From an uncultured Bacilli bacterium (GTDB lineage Bacteria > Bacillota_I > Bacilli_A > RF39 > UBA660), in assembly GCA_947587115.1 (NCBI GenBank), contig CANPXY010000008.1, positions 1 to 27,605 of the forward strand: DNA of 27,605 nt. The letters are read 5' to 3'. Each line of letters begins with the position of its first letter. The first letter of the stretch is position 1. The translations under genes were made by a program, and so were the position numbers. Below, one piece after another: positions 16,601 through 22,285 of the stretch. The notes beneath the pieces are model-generated. The model saw nothing but the letters and a program-made list of their open reading frames with translations, made no database searches and was not told the origin of the DNA.

Positions 16601-17132
16601 GGGCGGGCAAGCTTCTAAATCTAGCAAGATTGGTGCGGTAGCCAAGTTTGCATCGCAAGGAAAACAAACTGCAAAAAAAGATCTTGCGCGCATGGCACTT
16701 ACTTATCCCCATGTCTATGTAGGAAGTATCTCCATGGGAGCTAACTACCAACAAGCGATTAAGGTGCTTATGGAAGCGGATGCCTATGATGGTCCATCGA
16801 TCGTCTTAGCTTATGCACCATGTATTGCTCAAGGAATGTTAAAGGGCATGGAAAATACTATGGAAGAAGAAAAACATGCGACAGCAAGTGGTTACTACCC
16901 AATTTTCCACTATCAACCGGAAACTAAAAAATTCACTTTGGATAGCAAAGTAAATTTCGATGAATATTTTGAATTTTTGGCAGGGGAAGATCGGTATCGC
17001 ATGCTTAAAAATATTTCTCCAGATACTTACAAAGAACTTTTAGAGCAGAATAAAAGAAACGCGATGGAGCGTTATCAATATTATGAACAATTAGAAGAGA
17101 TGTCCAATAAACAAGAAGAGACGAATTCTTAA
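13683..17132 (+). CDS. nifJ: Pyruvate:ferredoxin (flavodoxin) oxidoreductase
   Basis: This cytoplasmic enzyme oxidises pyruvate with CoA to acetyl-CoA and CO2 and passes electrons to ferredoxin or flavodoxin. It is a hallmark of anaerobic metabolism. The 1149-aa length fits the single-chain form. MDGNEACSYVAYHFTEVAGI and YPITPASPMAE open the pyruvate-binding domain. Two 4Fe-4S motifs follow, CIECNLCSFVCP (cysteines 677, 680, 683, 687) and CTGCKLCVNVCP (734, 737, 740, 744). CSGCGE (804, 807) gives two of the proximal-cluster cysteines, and GDGWAYDIGYNG and LDTEVYSNTGGQ bind thiamine diphosphate and magnesium. The start is ATG 13683, not the in-frame ATG 13665, because the ribosome site lies between them. 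The gene is transcribed alone. Confidence 0.97.
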   Translation: MKKRIMDGNEACSYVAYHFTEVAGIYPITPASPMAEFTDQWSGEGKKNFFGEPVKVVEMESEAGAIGMVHGSLQAGCLTTTYTASQGLLLMIPNMYKIAGELLPCVIHVASRSLATHALSIFGDHQDVYATRMTGFAILAESSVQEVMDLTSVAHLAAIKGRVPFVNFFDGFRTSHELQKVEVLDMEKIRGLIDKKSLEAFRLRALNTGNAVTRGTSQNDDVYFQATEVRNSYYDQVPDIVNDYMQKISKITGRHYAPFVYYGDDEASKVIVAMGSVCETIKETIDYLNSQGEKLGLIEVHLYRPFSSKYFLNVLPEGVKSIAVLDRTKEPGSAGEPLYLDVLQVIEGAKKEIKVIGGRYGLSSKNTTPAMIKAVYDFLGKRDNFTGFTVGIEDDVTRRSIAVSDFTLPKSSTEFLVYGYGSDGMVSACKDLMKITGDNTNGYVQGYFQYDSKKSGGVTKSHLRFNNVPILSTYYVEKPHMIVCTRDQYLRKFRVLDPIEEGGIFLLNTDKTKEELQDFLTDHDKKILKERKVRFYTVDALVIAKEVGLDHKISSIIETLMFSLGHIIPFDFAVSKMKENIQKRFGHKGGDVASKNLQAIDRAGDAYTLIDTEYFQYQPEEIEKEKRLFDRMDEREGDDLPVSAFLDAPDGTFAPGLSKLEKRGCSGFAPYHIKENCIECNLCSFVCPHAVIRPFLLDQEEVEKAPNVVRQNLMDAGIKDQDLKYTISASLPDCTGCKLCVNVCPGKKGEKALEMKSMEELKKLGKEEEYKYLFNEVSSKEVLPVGTVKGSQFRTPKFEFSGACSGCGETPYLKLLTQLFQDKLVIANATGCSSIYGASAPSTPYSVPWANSLFEDNAEFGYGMKVADLAIKNRIKDLIRDQFDQVDPEEARIYRDYLQEINDDTAKRLYDVADHSRVVGLKKLKPFIKPKSIWMVGGDGWAYDIGYNGIDHVLSNHENVNILVLDTEVYSNTGGQASKSSKIGAVAKFASQGKQTAKKDLARMALTYPHVYVGSISMGANYQQAIKVLMEADAYDGPSIVLAYAPCIAQGMLKGMENTMEEEKHATASGYYPIFHYQPETKKFTLDSKVNFDEYFEFLAGEDRYRMLKNISPDTYKELLEQNKRNAMERYQYYEQLEEMSNKQEETNS

Positions 17133-17150
17133 GAATATTCGTCTTTTTTT
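17119..17150 (+). terminator. Intrinsic terminator of nifJ, overlapping its stop codon
   Basis: AGACGAA (17119-17125) pairs with TTCGTCT (17138-17144). TTC and GAA extend the stem around the loop TTAA, and T's run to 17150. The TAA stop (17130-17132) lies in the loop, so the last four codons form the 5' arm. Confidence 0.75.
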
Positions 17151-17151
17151 C

Positions 17152-17253
17152 TAAACAAAGAAGCTGCACCCCCTGAGGGCAGCTTCCTAAAAAGAATAAA
17201 AAGGGGTTGGCTAGTGTGATACTAGCTACCAATTCGTTCATTTCCGAATTGGT
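17152..17253 (-). ncRNA. Candidate small RNA, about 100 nt, minus strand
   Basis: Reading the minus strand, a promoter at 17289-17261 points at a stretch with no open frame of interest but strong structure. ACCAATTCG pairs with CGAATTGGT (17253-17228, 9 bp), and GCTAGT with ACTAGC (17226-17210, 6 bp). A single-stranded part begins CAACCCCTTTTT. GAAGCTGC then pairs with GCAGCTTC (17186-17160, 8 bp) and is followed by TTTGTTT. This gives a free-standing transcript with its own start and a plausible terminator, convergent with nifJ. The layout matches the plus-strand candidate at 19485-19584. It is unlike any riboswitch or housekeeping RNA I recognise. The terminator U-tract is only moderate, so the 3' end is the weakest point. 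Confidence 0.55.
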
Positions 17254-17260
17254 GATTTCT

Positions 17261-17289
17261 ATAATAATCGAAACGATTTATTTTGTCAA
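17261..17289 (-). promoter_or_regulatory. Minus-strand promoter of the candidate small RNA
   Basis: On the minus strand, TTGACA (17289-17284, perfect) is followed after exactly 17 bases by TATTAT (17266-17261). The predicted start, about 17253, coincides with the first base of a 9-bp hairpin. Confidence 0.7.
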
Positions 17290-17388
17290 GCAATTCTGCG
17301 ACTTTTTTTGATAAAATTTTGACTGTAAATATTGTCCAAAATCTAGAGGCCAATTTTCAATTTTTTTCTGTACGAATTTGTCAAATTG

Positions 17389-17397
17389 TGATATAAT
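17389..17397 (+). promoter_or_regulatory. Extended -10 promoter of recG
   Basis: TGATATAAT is a perfect extended -10 (TATAAT at 17392-17397). No clear -35 is seen. The GAGGAAG ribosome site starts 7 bases later. Confidence 0.6.
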
Positions 17398-17418
17398 AGC
17401 AGGCGAGGAAGTGGTAGT

Positions 17419-19416
17419 ATGGGTGCTTTGTCGGCAGTCAAAGGAATTGGACCAAAATCTGAGTTTTTACTCAATAAATTGAACCTATATACCATTGATG
17501 ATTTGGTAACACATTATCCTTTCCGATATGACAAATTAGTGCGAGGCGATCTTTCTAAAACAGAAGATGGGGAGCATATTGTCATTGACGGAAGGATCGA
17601 AAGTGTTCCCGTATTGTTACGTTTCAAAGGCGGCCTTAACAAGATGAATTTTCGGCTAGTAACGGATAGTGGCATCGTCGGCGTTTCTATTTTCAATCGT
17701 GCTTTTTTAAAAACGCAACTACTTGTAGGAACAGGAATTACGGTTATTGGAAAATTGGATAAAGGCAAAAATATCATTACGGCATCCGATATTAAATTTG
17801 GACTTCTTTCTAATCAGATGAAGATCGAGCCAGTCTATCACTGCACGAATGGACTTTCTAATAAAAATATGAGTAGCTATATCAACATGGCACTTATGAG
17901 TCATGGGAAGGAAATTTTAGATGACATTCCGAGCTATCTCATCGATAAATATCATTTTACTAACAAGAAGATTGCTCTTAACATTTTACATAATCCACCT
18001 TCTGAGGAAAAATTAAAAGAGGCAAGTATTCGTTTGAAATATGAAGAATTGTTTTCATTCATGTTTAAAATTAACTATTTAAAAAAGAAAAATCGTTCGA
18101 TGAATACAGGATGGTCTAAGGACATCGACCGATCAAAAATCGAAGAGTTGATGGCTAAGTTGCCATTTACATTGACGGAGGATCAAAAAAAGGCGACTTG
18201 GGAGATCTTAGATGACTTAAATAAACCTCATCAGATGAATCGTCTTTTACAAGGAGATGTCGGCAGTGGAAAGACCGTCGTATCTTTTATTGCTATGTAT
18301 GCAGCTTACTTGGGTGGATATCAGAGTGCCCTAATGGCTCCGACGGAAATCTTGGCGACTCAGCATTATCACAATTTGAAGAACTTGTTTAAAGATTCTA
18401 GTGTTTCTATCAGTCTACTTACGGGATCGATCAGCAAAAAGGAAAAGCAAGAAATCTATCAAGGACTTTTGGATGGATCTATTCATATGGTCGTAGGAAC
18501 ACATGCGTTGATTCAAGAGGAAGTAGAGTATCAAAATCTAGGACTCGTCATTACGGATGAACAACATCGTTTTGGGGTCAATCAGCGAGCTAATTTGCGC
18601 AATAAAGGGCGTGAGCCAGATATTTTATATATGAGTGCGACACCAATTCCTAGAACGTACGCTTTGACAATTTATGGTGATATGGATATTTCGACCATCA
18701 AAGAGCGACCTAAAGGAAGACAACCAATTACGACCATGGTCAAAACAACGAAAGAGATGAAGGAAACGCTCACGATGATGCTCGAGGAATTGAAACAAGG
18801 ACACCAGATCTATGTGATCGCACCTTTGATCGAAGATAGTGATAATTCTGATTTGACGAATGTCTATGAACTTCGCGATAAGATGAATTTGGCTTTTGGC
18901 AGCCGTTATCGTATCGATTTAATTCATGGTAAGATGAAGGCGGAAGCAAAAGATCTAGTAATGCAGGAATTCTTAAAGAATGAAGTTCATATCTTGATCA
19001 GTACAACAGTTGTCGAAGTTGGCGTGGATGTTCCGAACGCTACTATGATGGTGATCTTTGATGCTAATCGTTTTGGCTTATCTACGCTTCATCAGTTGCG
19101 CGGTCGTGTTGGACGAGGTAGTGCTGCTTCTAAGTGTATTTTGATCGGAGATCACGATACGAAACGTCTTTCAATTATGGAAACAGTCGACGATGGCTTC
19201 TTGATCAGTGAAGAAGATTTTAAACTTCGTGGACATGGTGATTTGTTTGGTACTAAGCAAAGTGGAGATATGACCTTTAAAATTGCGGATGTTCGTCAGG
19301 ATTACAAAATTTTACTGCAAGCTAAGACGGATTCGGAAGAATATTTGCTCAACGCAGACTATGATCGAGATCCATTAAAGCAGAGATTGATTGACAGTGT
19401 CAACTGTGAAAAATAA
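17419..19416 (+). CDS. recG: ATP-dependent DNA helicase RecG
   Basis: RecG remodels stalled replication forks and Holliday junctions, driving branch migration and fork reversal. The 665-aa protein is slightly shorter than many homologues but complete. It has an N-terminal helix-hairpin-helix-like LSAVKGIGPKSEFLLNKL, a wedge/OB domain at about residues 55-150, Walker A GDVGSGKT (279-286), the RecG-specific motif II DEQHRFG (380-386), motif III MSATPIPRT and the C-terminal helicase block with QLRGRVGRG. GAGGAAG at 17405-17411 precedes ATG 17419 by seven bases. Arginine is mostly CGT or CGA here, in contrast to the island that follows. No terminator follows its stop directly; the next hairpin with a U-tract is that of the small RNA at 19485-19584. 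Confidence 0.97.
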   Translation: MGALSAVKGIGPKSEFLLNKLNLYTIDDLVTHYPFRYDKLVRGDLSKTEDGEHIVIDGRIESVPVLLRFKGGLNKMNFRLVTDSGIVGVSIFNRAFLKTQLLVGTGITVIGKLDKGKNIITASDIKFGLLSNQMKIEPVYHCTNGLSNKNMSSYINMALMSHGKEILDDIPSYLIDKYHFTNKKIALNILHNPPSEEKLKEASIRLKYEELFSFMFKINYLKKKNRSMNTGWSKDIDRSKIEELMAKLPFTLTEDQKKATWEILDDLNKPHQMNRLLQGDVGSGKTVVSFIAMYAAYLGGYQSALMAPTEILATQHYHNLKNLFKDSSVSISLLTGSISKKEKQEIYQGLLDGSIHMVVGTHALIQEEVEYQNLGLVITDEQHRFGVNQRANLRNKGREPDILYMSATPIPRTYALTIYGDMDISTIKERPKGRQPITTMVKTTKEMKETLTMMLEELKQGHQIYVIAPLIEDSDNSDLTNVYELRDKMNLAFGSRYRIDLIHGKMKAEAKDLVMQEFLKNEVHILISTTVVEVGVDVPNATMMVIFDANRFGLSTLHQLRGRVGRGSAASKCILIGDHDTKRLSIMETVDDGFLISEEDFKLRGHGDLFGTKQSGDMTFKIADVRQDYKILLQAKTDSEEYLLNADYDRDPLKQRLIDSVNCEK

Positions 19417-19449
19417 AGTGTCAAGGGGAAAATATTCATTTGGAAAGAA

Positions 19450-19478
19450 TTGACTTTTTACCTAAATCATATTATGAT
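19450..19478 (+). promoter_or_regulatory. Promoter of the plus-strand candidate small RNA
   Basis: TTGACT (19450-19455) and TATGAT (19473-19478) are 17 bases apart, each one base from consensus. The predicted start, about 19485, is the first base of a 7-bp hairpin. Confidence 0.7.
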
Positions 19479-19544
19479 TAAGATGCGTGAGTAACTCACG
19501 CTGATATCTCTCACGATCTAAAGTGTGAGAGTATATTCAACCGA

Positions 19545-19580
19545 ACCCCCTGAAGAGAGAGCGAAAGCTCTCTCATTTTT
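19545..19580 (+). repeat. 36-bp direct repeat, left copy
   Basis: 34 of 36 bases match the copy at 20873-20908. It starts ACCCCCTGAAGAGAG and runs through GCGAAAGCTC to ATTTTT. This copy is part of the small RNA terminator and is fully paired. Confidence 0.85.
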
Positions 19581-19584
19581 TTTT
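19553..19584 (+). terminator. Terminator of the plus-strand small RNA
   Basis: A perfect 8-bp stem with a GAAA tetraloop (19555-19574), one A and nine T's. It probably also stops any read-through from recG. Confidence 0.85.
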
Positions 19585-19632
19585 CCTAAGTTCTATAAGG
19601 TTTAAATAGCAAATAATAACTTTTTTTACAAA

Positions 19633-19669
19633 TTTAGGTAATATTAGATATTAAAATTTTAATTTTTTA
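19633..19669 (+). repeat. Direct repeat matching the yhcG 3' end, left copy
   Basis: TTTAGGTAAT, ATTAGA and ATTAAAATT occur here in the same order as at 20737-20775, where they cover the last codons and stop of yhcG and its trailer. Only a few single-base changes and two one-base indels separate them. This copy may be the remnant of a lost yhcG-like gene. Confidence 0.6.
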
Positions 19670-19707
19670 TAAAAATATATTTTCGATGTAAATCTAAATA
19701 ACTTGAT

Positions 19708-19713
19708 TATAAT
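19708..19713 (+). promoter_or_regulatory. -10 box of yhcG
   Basis: A perfect TATAAT ends 11 bases before AGGAGG (19725-19730). No -35 is recognisable in this very AT-rich stretch. Confidence 0.5.
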
Positions 19714-19736
19714 AAAATTATAACAGGAGGTTCGTA

Positions 19737-20747
19737 ATGTTAGAAAAAGATTTTAAAGATATAGTATTAAATATTAAAAATGAAATAAAGACAAGTCAAA
19801 CTAAAACAATGATTGAAGTAAATAAAAATTTAATCATGCTTTACTTTAGACTTGGAAAAATTATTTCAGAAAATAGTAAATATGGTAAAAGCTTTATTAA
19901 AAACGTTTCTACAGAATTAAAATTAGAATTTCCTAATATGAAAGGGTTTTCAGAAAGGAATTTAAATTATATGAAATTATTTTACGAAGAATATAGAGAT
20001 GATGAAAATTTGCAACAGCTTGTTGCAAATTTACCTTGGGGTCATAATTTATTATTGATGGAAAAATTTAAAGATAAGAAAATTCGAAAATTGTATGCAC
20101 AAGCGGCGATAGAAAATGGTTGGAGTAGAAATGTATTATCATTTCAAATAGACGGACAATATCATTTGAGAGTAGGAAATAGTGCTAACAATTTCAATAA
20201 TACATTACCTAATTCTAACAGTGATTTAGTAAATAATGTAATAAAAGATCCATACATATTTGATTTTATAACTCTAAAAGATGGATATAAAGAAAAAGAA
20301 TTAGAAACAGCTATGATCAATAGAATTCGAGATGTTCTTTTGGAATTAGGAAATGGATTTAGTTTTGTTGGTAATCAGTATAAATTATCTGTTGGAAATG
20401 ATGATTACTACATTGATTTACTTTTTTATCATTTAAAGTTAAGATGTTATATTGTTGTAGAGTTAAAAGCAAATAGTTTCAAACCAGAATATGCAGGAAA
20501 AATGAATTTTTATCTTAATGCTGTAAATGATATGCTAAAAAGTGAATTTGATCATCCATCAATTGGACTTATACTTTGTCAAGAAAAAGATAAATTGACT
20601 ACTCAATATTCGTTAAAAGGAATAGAACAACCAATAGGAGTAAGTTCTTATGAAATAACAAAATTTTTACCTGAAGATCTATCAAGAGAGCTTCCTACTG
20701 AAGAAGATATAAATCTTCATATTGATATAGAAGAAAATTTTAGGTAA
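19737..20747 (+). CDS. yhcG: YhcG-type PD-(D/E)XK nuclease (DUF1016 N-terminal domain)
   Basis: The 336-aa protein has the helical DUF1016 N-domain (about 1-150), with MLYFRLGKIISE, FSERNLNYMKLFY, LPWGHNLLLMEK and ENGWSRNVL, all typical of the family. The C-terminal nuclease domain (about 165-320) shows YYIDLLF (D227) and VVELKA (E242, K244), the D-ExK catalytic set, followed by GKMNFYLNAVND. Members occur alone or beside type I restriction genes and in defence islands, and probably cut nucleic acid. The catalytic residues are intact. AGA-rich codons and higher AT than recG suggest transfer. The gene lies alone between two pairs of direct repeats, and a perfect 12-bp inverted repeat sits inside it at 20006-20032. 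It is not in one operon with the methyltransferase downstream. Confidence 0.88.
   Translation: MLEKDFKDIVLNIKNEIKTSQTKTMIEVNKNLIMLYFRLGKIISENSKYGKSFIKNVSTELKLEFPNMKGFSERNLNYMKLFYEEYRDDENLQQLVANLPWGHNLLLMEKFKDKKIRKLYAQAAIENGWSRNVLSFQIDGQYHLRVGNSANNFNNTLPNSNSDLVNNVIKDPYIFDFITLKDGYKEKELETAMINRIRDVLLELGNGFSFVGNQYKLSVGNDDYYIDLLFYHLKLRCYIVVELKANSFKPEYAGKMNFYLNAVNDMLKSEFDHPSIGLILCQEKDKLTTQYSLKGIEQPIGVSSYEITKFLPEDLSRELPTEEDINLHIDIEENFR
20006..20032. repeat. Perfect 12-bp inverted repeat inside yhcG
   Basis: AAATTTGCAACA (20006-20017), loop GCT, TGTTGCAAATTT (20021-20032). It encodes ENLQQLVANL, next to the conserved LPWGHN block, so the hairpin exists both in the DNA and in the mRNA coding region. 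Confidence 0.85.
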
Positions 20748-20775
20748 TAATTAGACATTAAAATTCTAAATTTTT
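20737..20775 (+). repeat. Direct repeat matching 19633-19669, right copy
   Basis: It covers the last three codons and stop of yhcG and about 28 bases after it. See the left copy. Confidence 0.6.
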
Positions 20776-20872
20776 AACAAATTATTTTGATTTTTTCTAA
20801 TTTAAAACAATTCAAAACCAATGAAAATAAGAAAAAAAGTGAAATTTTAATCAAAAAAGGTTTGAAAAAATC

Positions 20873-20908
20873 ACCCCCTGAAGAGAGCGCGAAAGCTCCC
20901 TCATTTTT
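20873..20908 (+). repeat. 36-bp direct repeat, right copy
   Basis: It differs from 19545-19580 by A to C at 20888 and T to C at 20899. The two changes are not compensatory, so the stem has two mismatches here and the T-run is five bases plus TGTT. It may still act as a weak terminator for yhcG. The promoter and the two 5' hairpins of the small RNA are absent from this copy. Confidence 0.85.
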
Positions 20909-20955
20909 GTTGAATAAAGTGTGATTTTTAGGTAGGATTAAGGTGACTCTTGATC

Positions 20956-21183
20956 TTAAAATATTTTTACTATTTCTGCATCATGACCTTTTCTTCTAAT
21001 TAAATAGTCACAGTCATAAGAAGTTTGTTCTAATGTATATTCTGTTGTATGCTAAAATTTCAGTATTTGGATCTTTTAACTATTCACATAGGGTAGAATA
21101 TTTTATGTTAAGGTCATCAGATAATTTTTTTCTGCATAAAAAACGATTACTTTAGGTATAACATAGTATATTTCTAATCGCAC
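20956..21183 (-). pseudogene. Decayed minus-strand gene of about 75 codons
   Basis: The 556-base gap between yhcG and the methyltransferase holds no intact gene. On the minus strand, GGAGG (21192-21188) precedes GTG 21183, which opens VRLEIYYVIPKVIVFYAEKN and stops at 21103. A second frame then reads IKYSTLCE, a stop, and LKDPNTEILAYN. The first frame resumes with TEYTLEQTSYDCDYLIRRKG and HDAEIVKIF and ends at 20956. Joined, these look like one protein broken by about two frameshifts and one or more stops. I do not recognise the family. Chance open frames in AT-rich DNA are the alternative, but the non-random residue mix and the ribosome site favour a relic. Bases 20909-20955 and 21193-21268 show nothing else clear. 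Confidence 0.4.
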
Positions 21184-21268
21184 AATTCCTCCAATTCTTT
21201 GTATTAATCACTTAAAAAGTAAGTTTATTCAAGTTATTTGTAAAAATATATGAAAAATTAGCAATTAA

Positions 21269-21277
21269 TGATATAAT
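21269..21277 (+). promoter_or_regulatory. Extended -10 promoter of the methyltransferase gene
   Basis: TGATATAAT is identical to the recG extended -10. No clear -35. The AGGAGGA ribosome site starts at 21291. Confidence 0.6.
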
Positions 21278-21303
21278 ATTATCAGAGAATAGGAGGAGAT
21301 AAA

Positions 21304-22188
21304 ATGATAGATAGTAAAGTTTTGAATTCTCCTATTAGGTGGGCAGGATCAAAGAAGAAAATATTAAACGAGATGTTAAATGCTTTTAAACCGAATAAAG
21401 AAAACTATATAGAATGCTTTCTTGGATCGGGAGTTGTACTTATAAATGTACTTAAAAATAACGATAAATTAAATTATAAAAATTTTTATGTTAATGATAT
21501 TAATTCAAACATCATTAATTTTTATAAATTACTTCAAAAAAAACCTGATTATCTTATAAAACACATATCAGAATTGGTAAAAGTGTATAATAGTTACGAT
21601 GCTAGCGAAAAAGAAAAATATTATTATGAATTGAGAAAACAATTTAATGAAGAAAAGGCTCTAGACAAAAAATCCATATTGTTTTGCTTTCTAATGAAAA
21701 CAGGCTTTAATGGGGTATATAGAGAAAATAAAGCGGGTAAGTTTAATGTTCCATTTGGAAGAATAGAAGAGATCGTTATAAATGAAGAATATTTAGGAGA
21801 GTTATCGAAATTAATAAAACCAGTAAAATTCTATAACTTAGATTATAAATCTTTTTTGGATGAAATGAAAAACGATGGGAAAGTAGAGAATAGCTTTATG
21901 TATTTTGATCCACCGTATTTACCAGATGATTTATTAGTTGGTCAGAAACAGGAATTGTATACAAATGATACATTTGATCATCGTGGATTTGTTGATAAAA
22001 TTATTGATTTAAAAAGTAAATATGTGATGATATCAATGTCTGATTCAAAACAAGCCGATGATATATATGGTGGATTTATTAAAAATAGTATGAAGGAAAC
22101 ATTACGTACAATTAACCCTGTTAAATTATTTCCTTCAACAGAAATAGCCTTTACAAATTATGAAATCGAATTAAAAAAAGAAGAGTAG
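21304..22188 (+). CDS. dam: Dam/D12-class adenine-N6 DNA methyltransferase
   Basis: The 294-aa protein has the alpha-class order of motifs. RWAGSKKK (12-19) binds AdoMet, ECFLGSG (37-43) is motif I, KTGFNGVYRENKAGKFNVPFG (split at about 132-152) is the D12 block, and FDPPY (201-205) is catalytic motif IV. Enzymes of this group methylate adenine, very often in GATC, but the site cannot be read from sequence alone. The gene has its own extended -10 promoter, an AGGAGGA site and its own terminator, so it is a separate unit from the operon that follows 97 bases later. No matching restriction enzyme is in the window. It may protect host DNA from the downstream system, or mark it. AT-rich composition and AGA codons place it in the island. 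Confidence 0.93.
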   Translation: MIDSKVLNSPIRWAGSKKKILNEMLNAFKPNKENYIECFLGSGVVLINVLKNNDKLNYKNFYVNDINSNIINFYKLLQKKPDYLIKHISELVKVYNSYDASEKEKYYYELRKQFNEEKALDKKSILFCFLMKTGFNGVYRENKAGKFNVPFGRIEEIVINEEYLGELSKLIKPVKFYNLDYKSFLDEMKNDGKVENSFMYFDPPYLPDDLLVGQKQELYTNDTFDHRGFVDKIIDLKSKYVMISMSDSKQADDIYGGFIKNSMKETLRTINPVKLFPSTEIAFTNYEIELKKEE

Positions 22189-22203
22189 AAATACTCTTTT
22201 TTT
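22181..22203 (+). terminator. Intrinsic terminator of the methyltransferase gene, overlapping its stop codon
   Basis: AAGAGTA (22181-22187), loop GAAA, TACTCTT (22192-22198), then T's. The TAG stop (22186-22188) lies at the top of the stem. Confidence 0.8.
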
Positions 22204-22234
22204 AGAAACATTTAAACAATATTTTTAAAATATT

Positions 22235-22263
22235 TTGACAATATTTTGTTTCCGTGATATTAT
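22235..22263 (+). promoter_or_regulatory. Promoter of the alpha-CTD/sigma-4 and GHKL ATPase operon
   Basis: A perfect TTGACA (22235-22240), a 17-base spacer and TATTAT (22258-22263) with TGA before the -10. TATAAT at 22261-22266 overlaps. It is the strongest promoter in the island and lies between the dam terminator and the 74-aa gene. Confidence 0.8.
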
Positions 22264-22285
22264 AATGTTGATTTGGAGGGATTAT

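Larger units (their letters stand above)
19485..19584 (+). ncRNA. Candidate small RNA, about 100 nt, plus strand
   Basis: Directly downstream of a near-consensus promoter, GCGTGAG pairs with CTCACGC around TAA (19485-19501). CTCTCAC pairs with GTGAGAG (19508-19514 and 19525-19531). A single-stranded stretch then carries CAACCGAACCCCCTGAA, and GAGAGAGC-GAAA-GCTCTCTC (19555-19574) followed by nine T's is an excellent terminator. No open frame or ribosome site is present, so this reads as an independent RNA of about 100 nt. The bases from 19545 to 19580 recur, with two changes, after the yhcG gene. The C-rich stretch could pair with G-rich ribosome sites, but that is inference. It could instead be a leftover of a leader whose gene was displaced by the island. 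Confidence 0.6.

Noticed and set aside
17005..17241. 78-aa minus-strand open frame between nifJ and recG
   Set aside because: No ribosome site or recognisable protein features; it runs through hairpins better explained as a small RNA and through the nifJ 3' end.
19737..22188. yhcG and dam as one restriction-modification operon
   Set aside because: They are 556 bases apart with a repeat/weak terminator, a decayed minus-strand gene and a separate dam promoter between them.
22235..22285. Longer N-terminus of the 74-aa protein from a TTG at 22235
   Set aside because: That TTG is part of the perfect TTGACA -35 box, and the GGAGGG ribosome site at 22275 points to ATG 22286.
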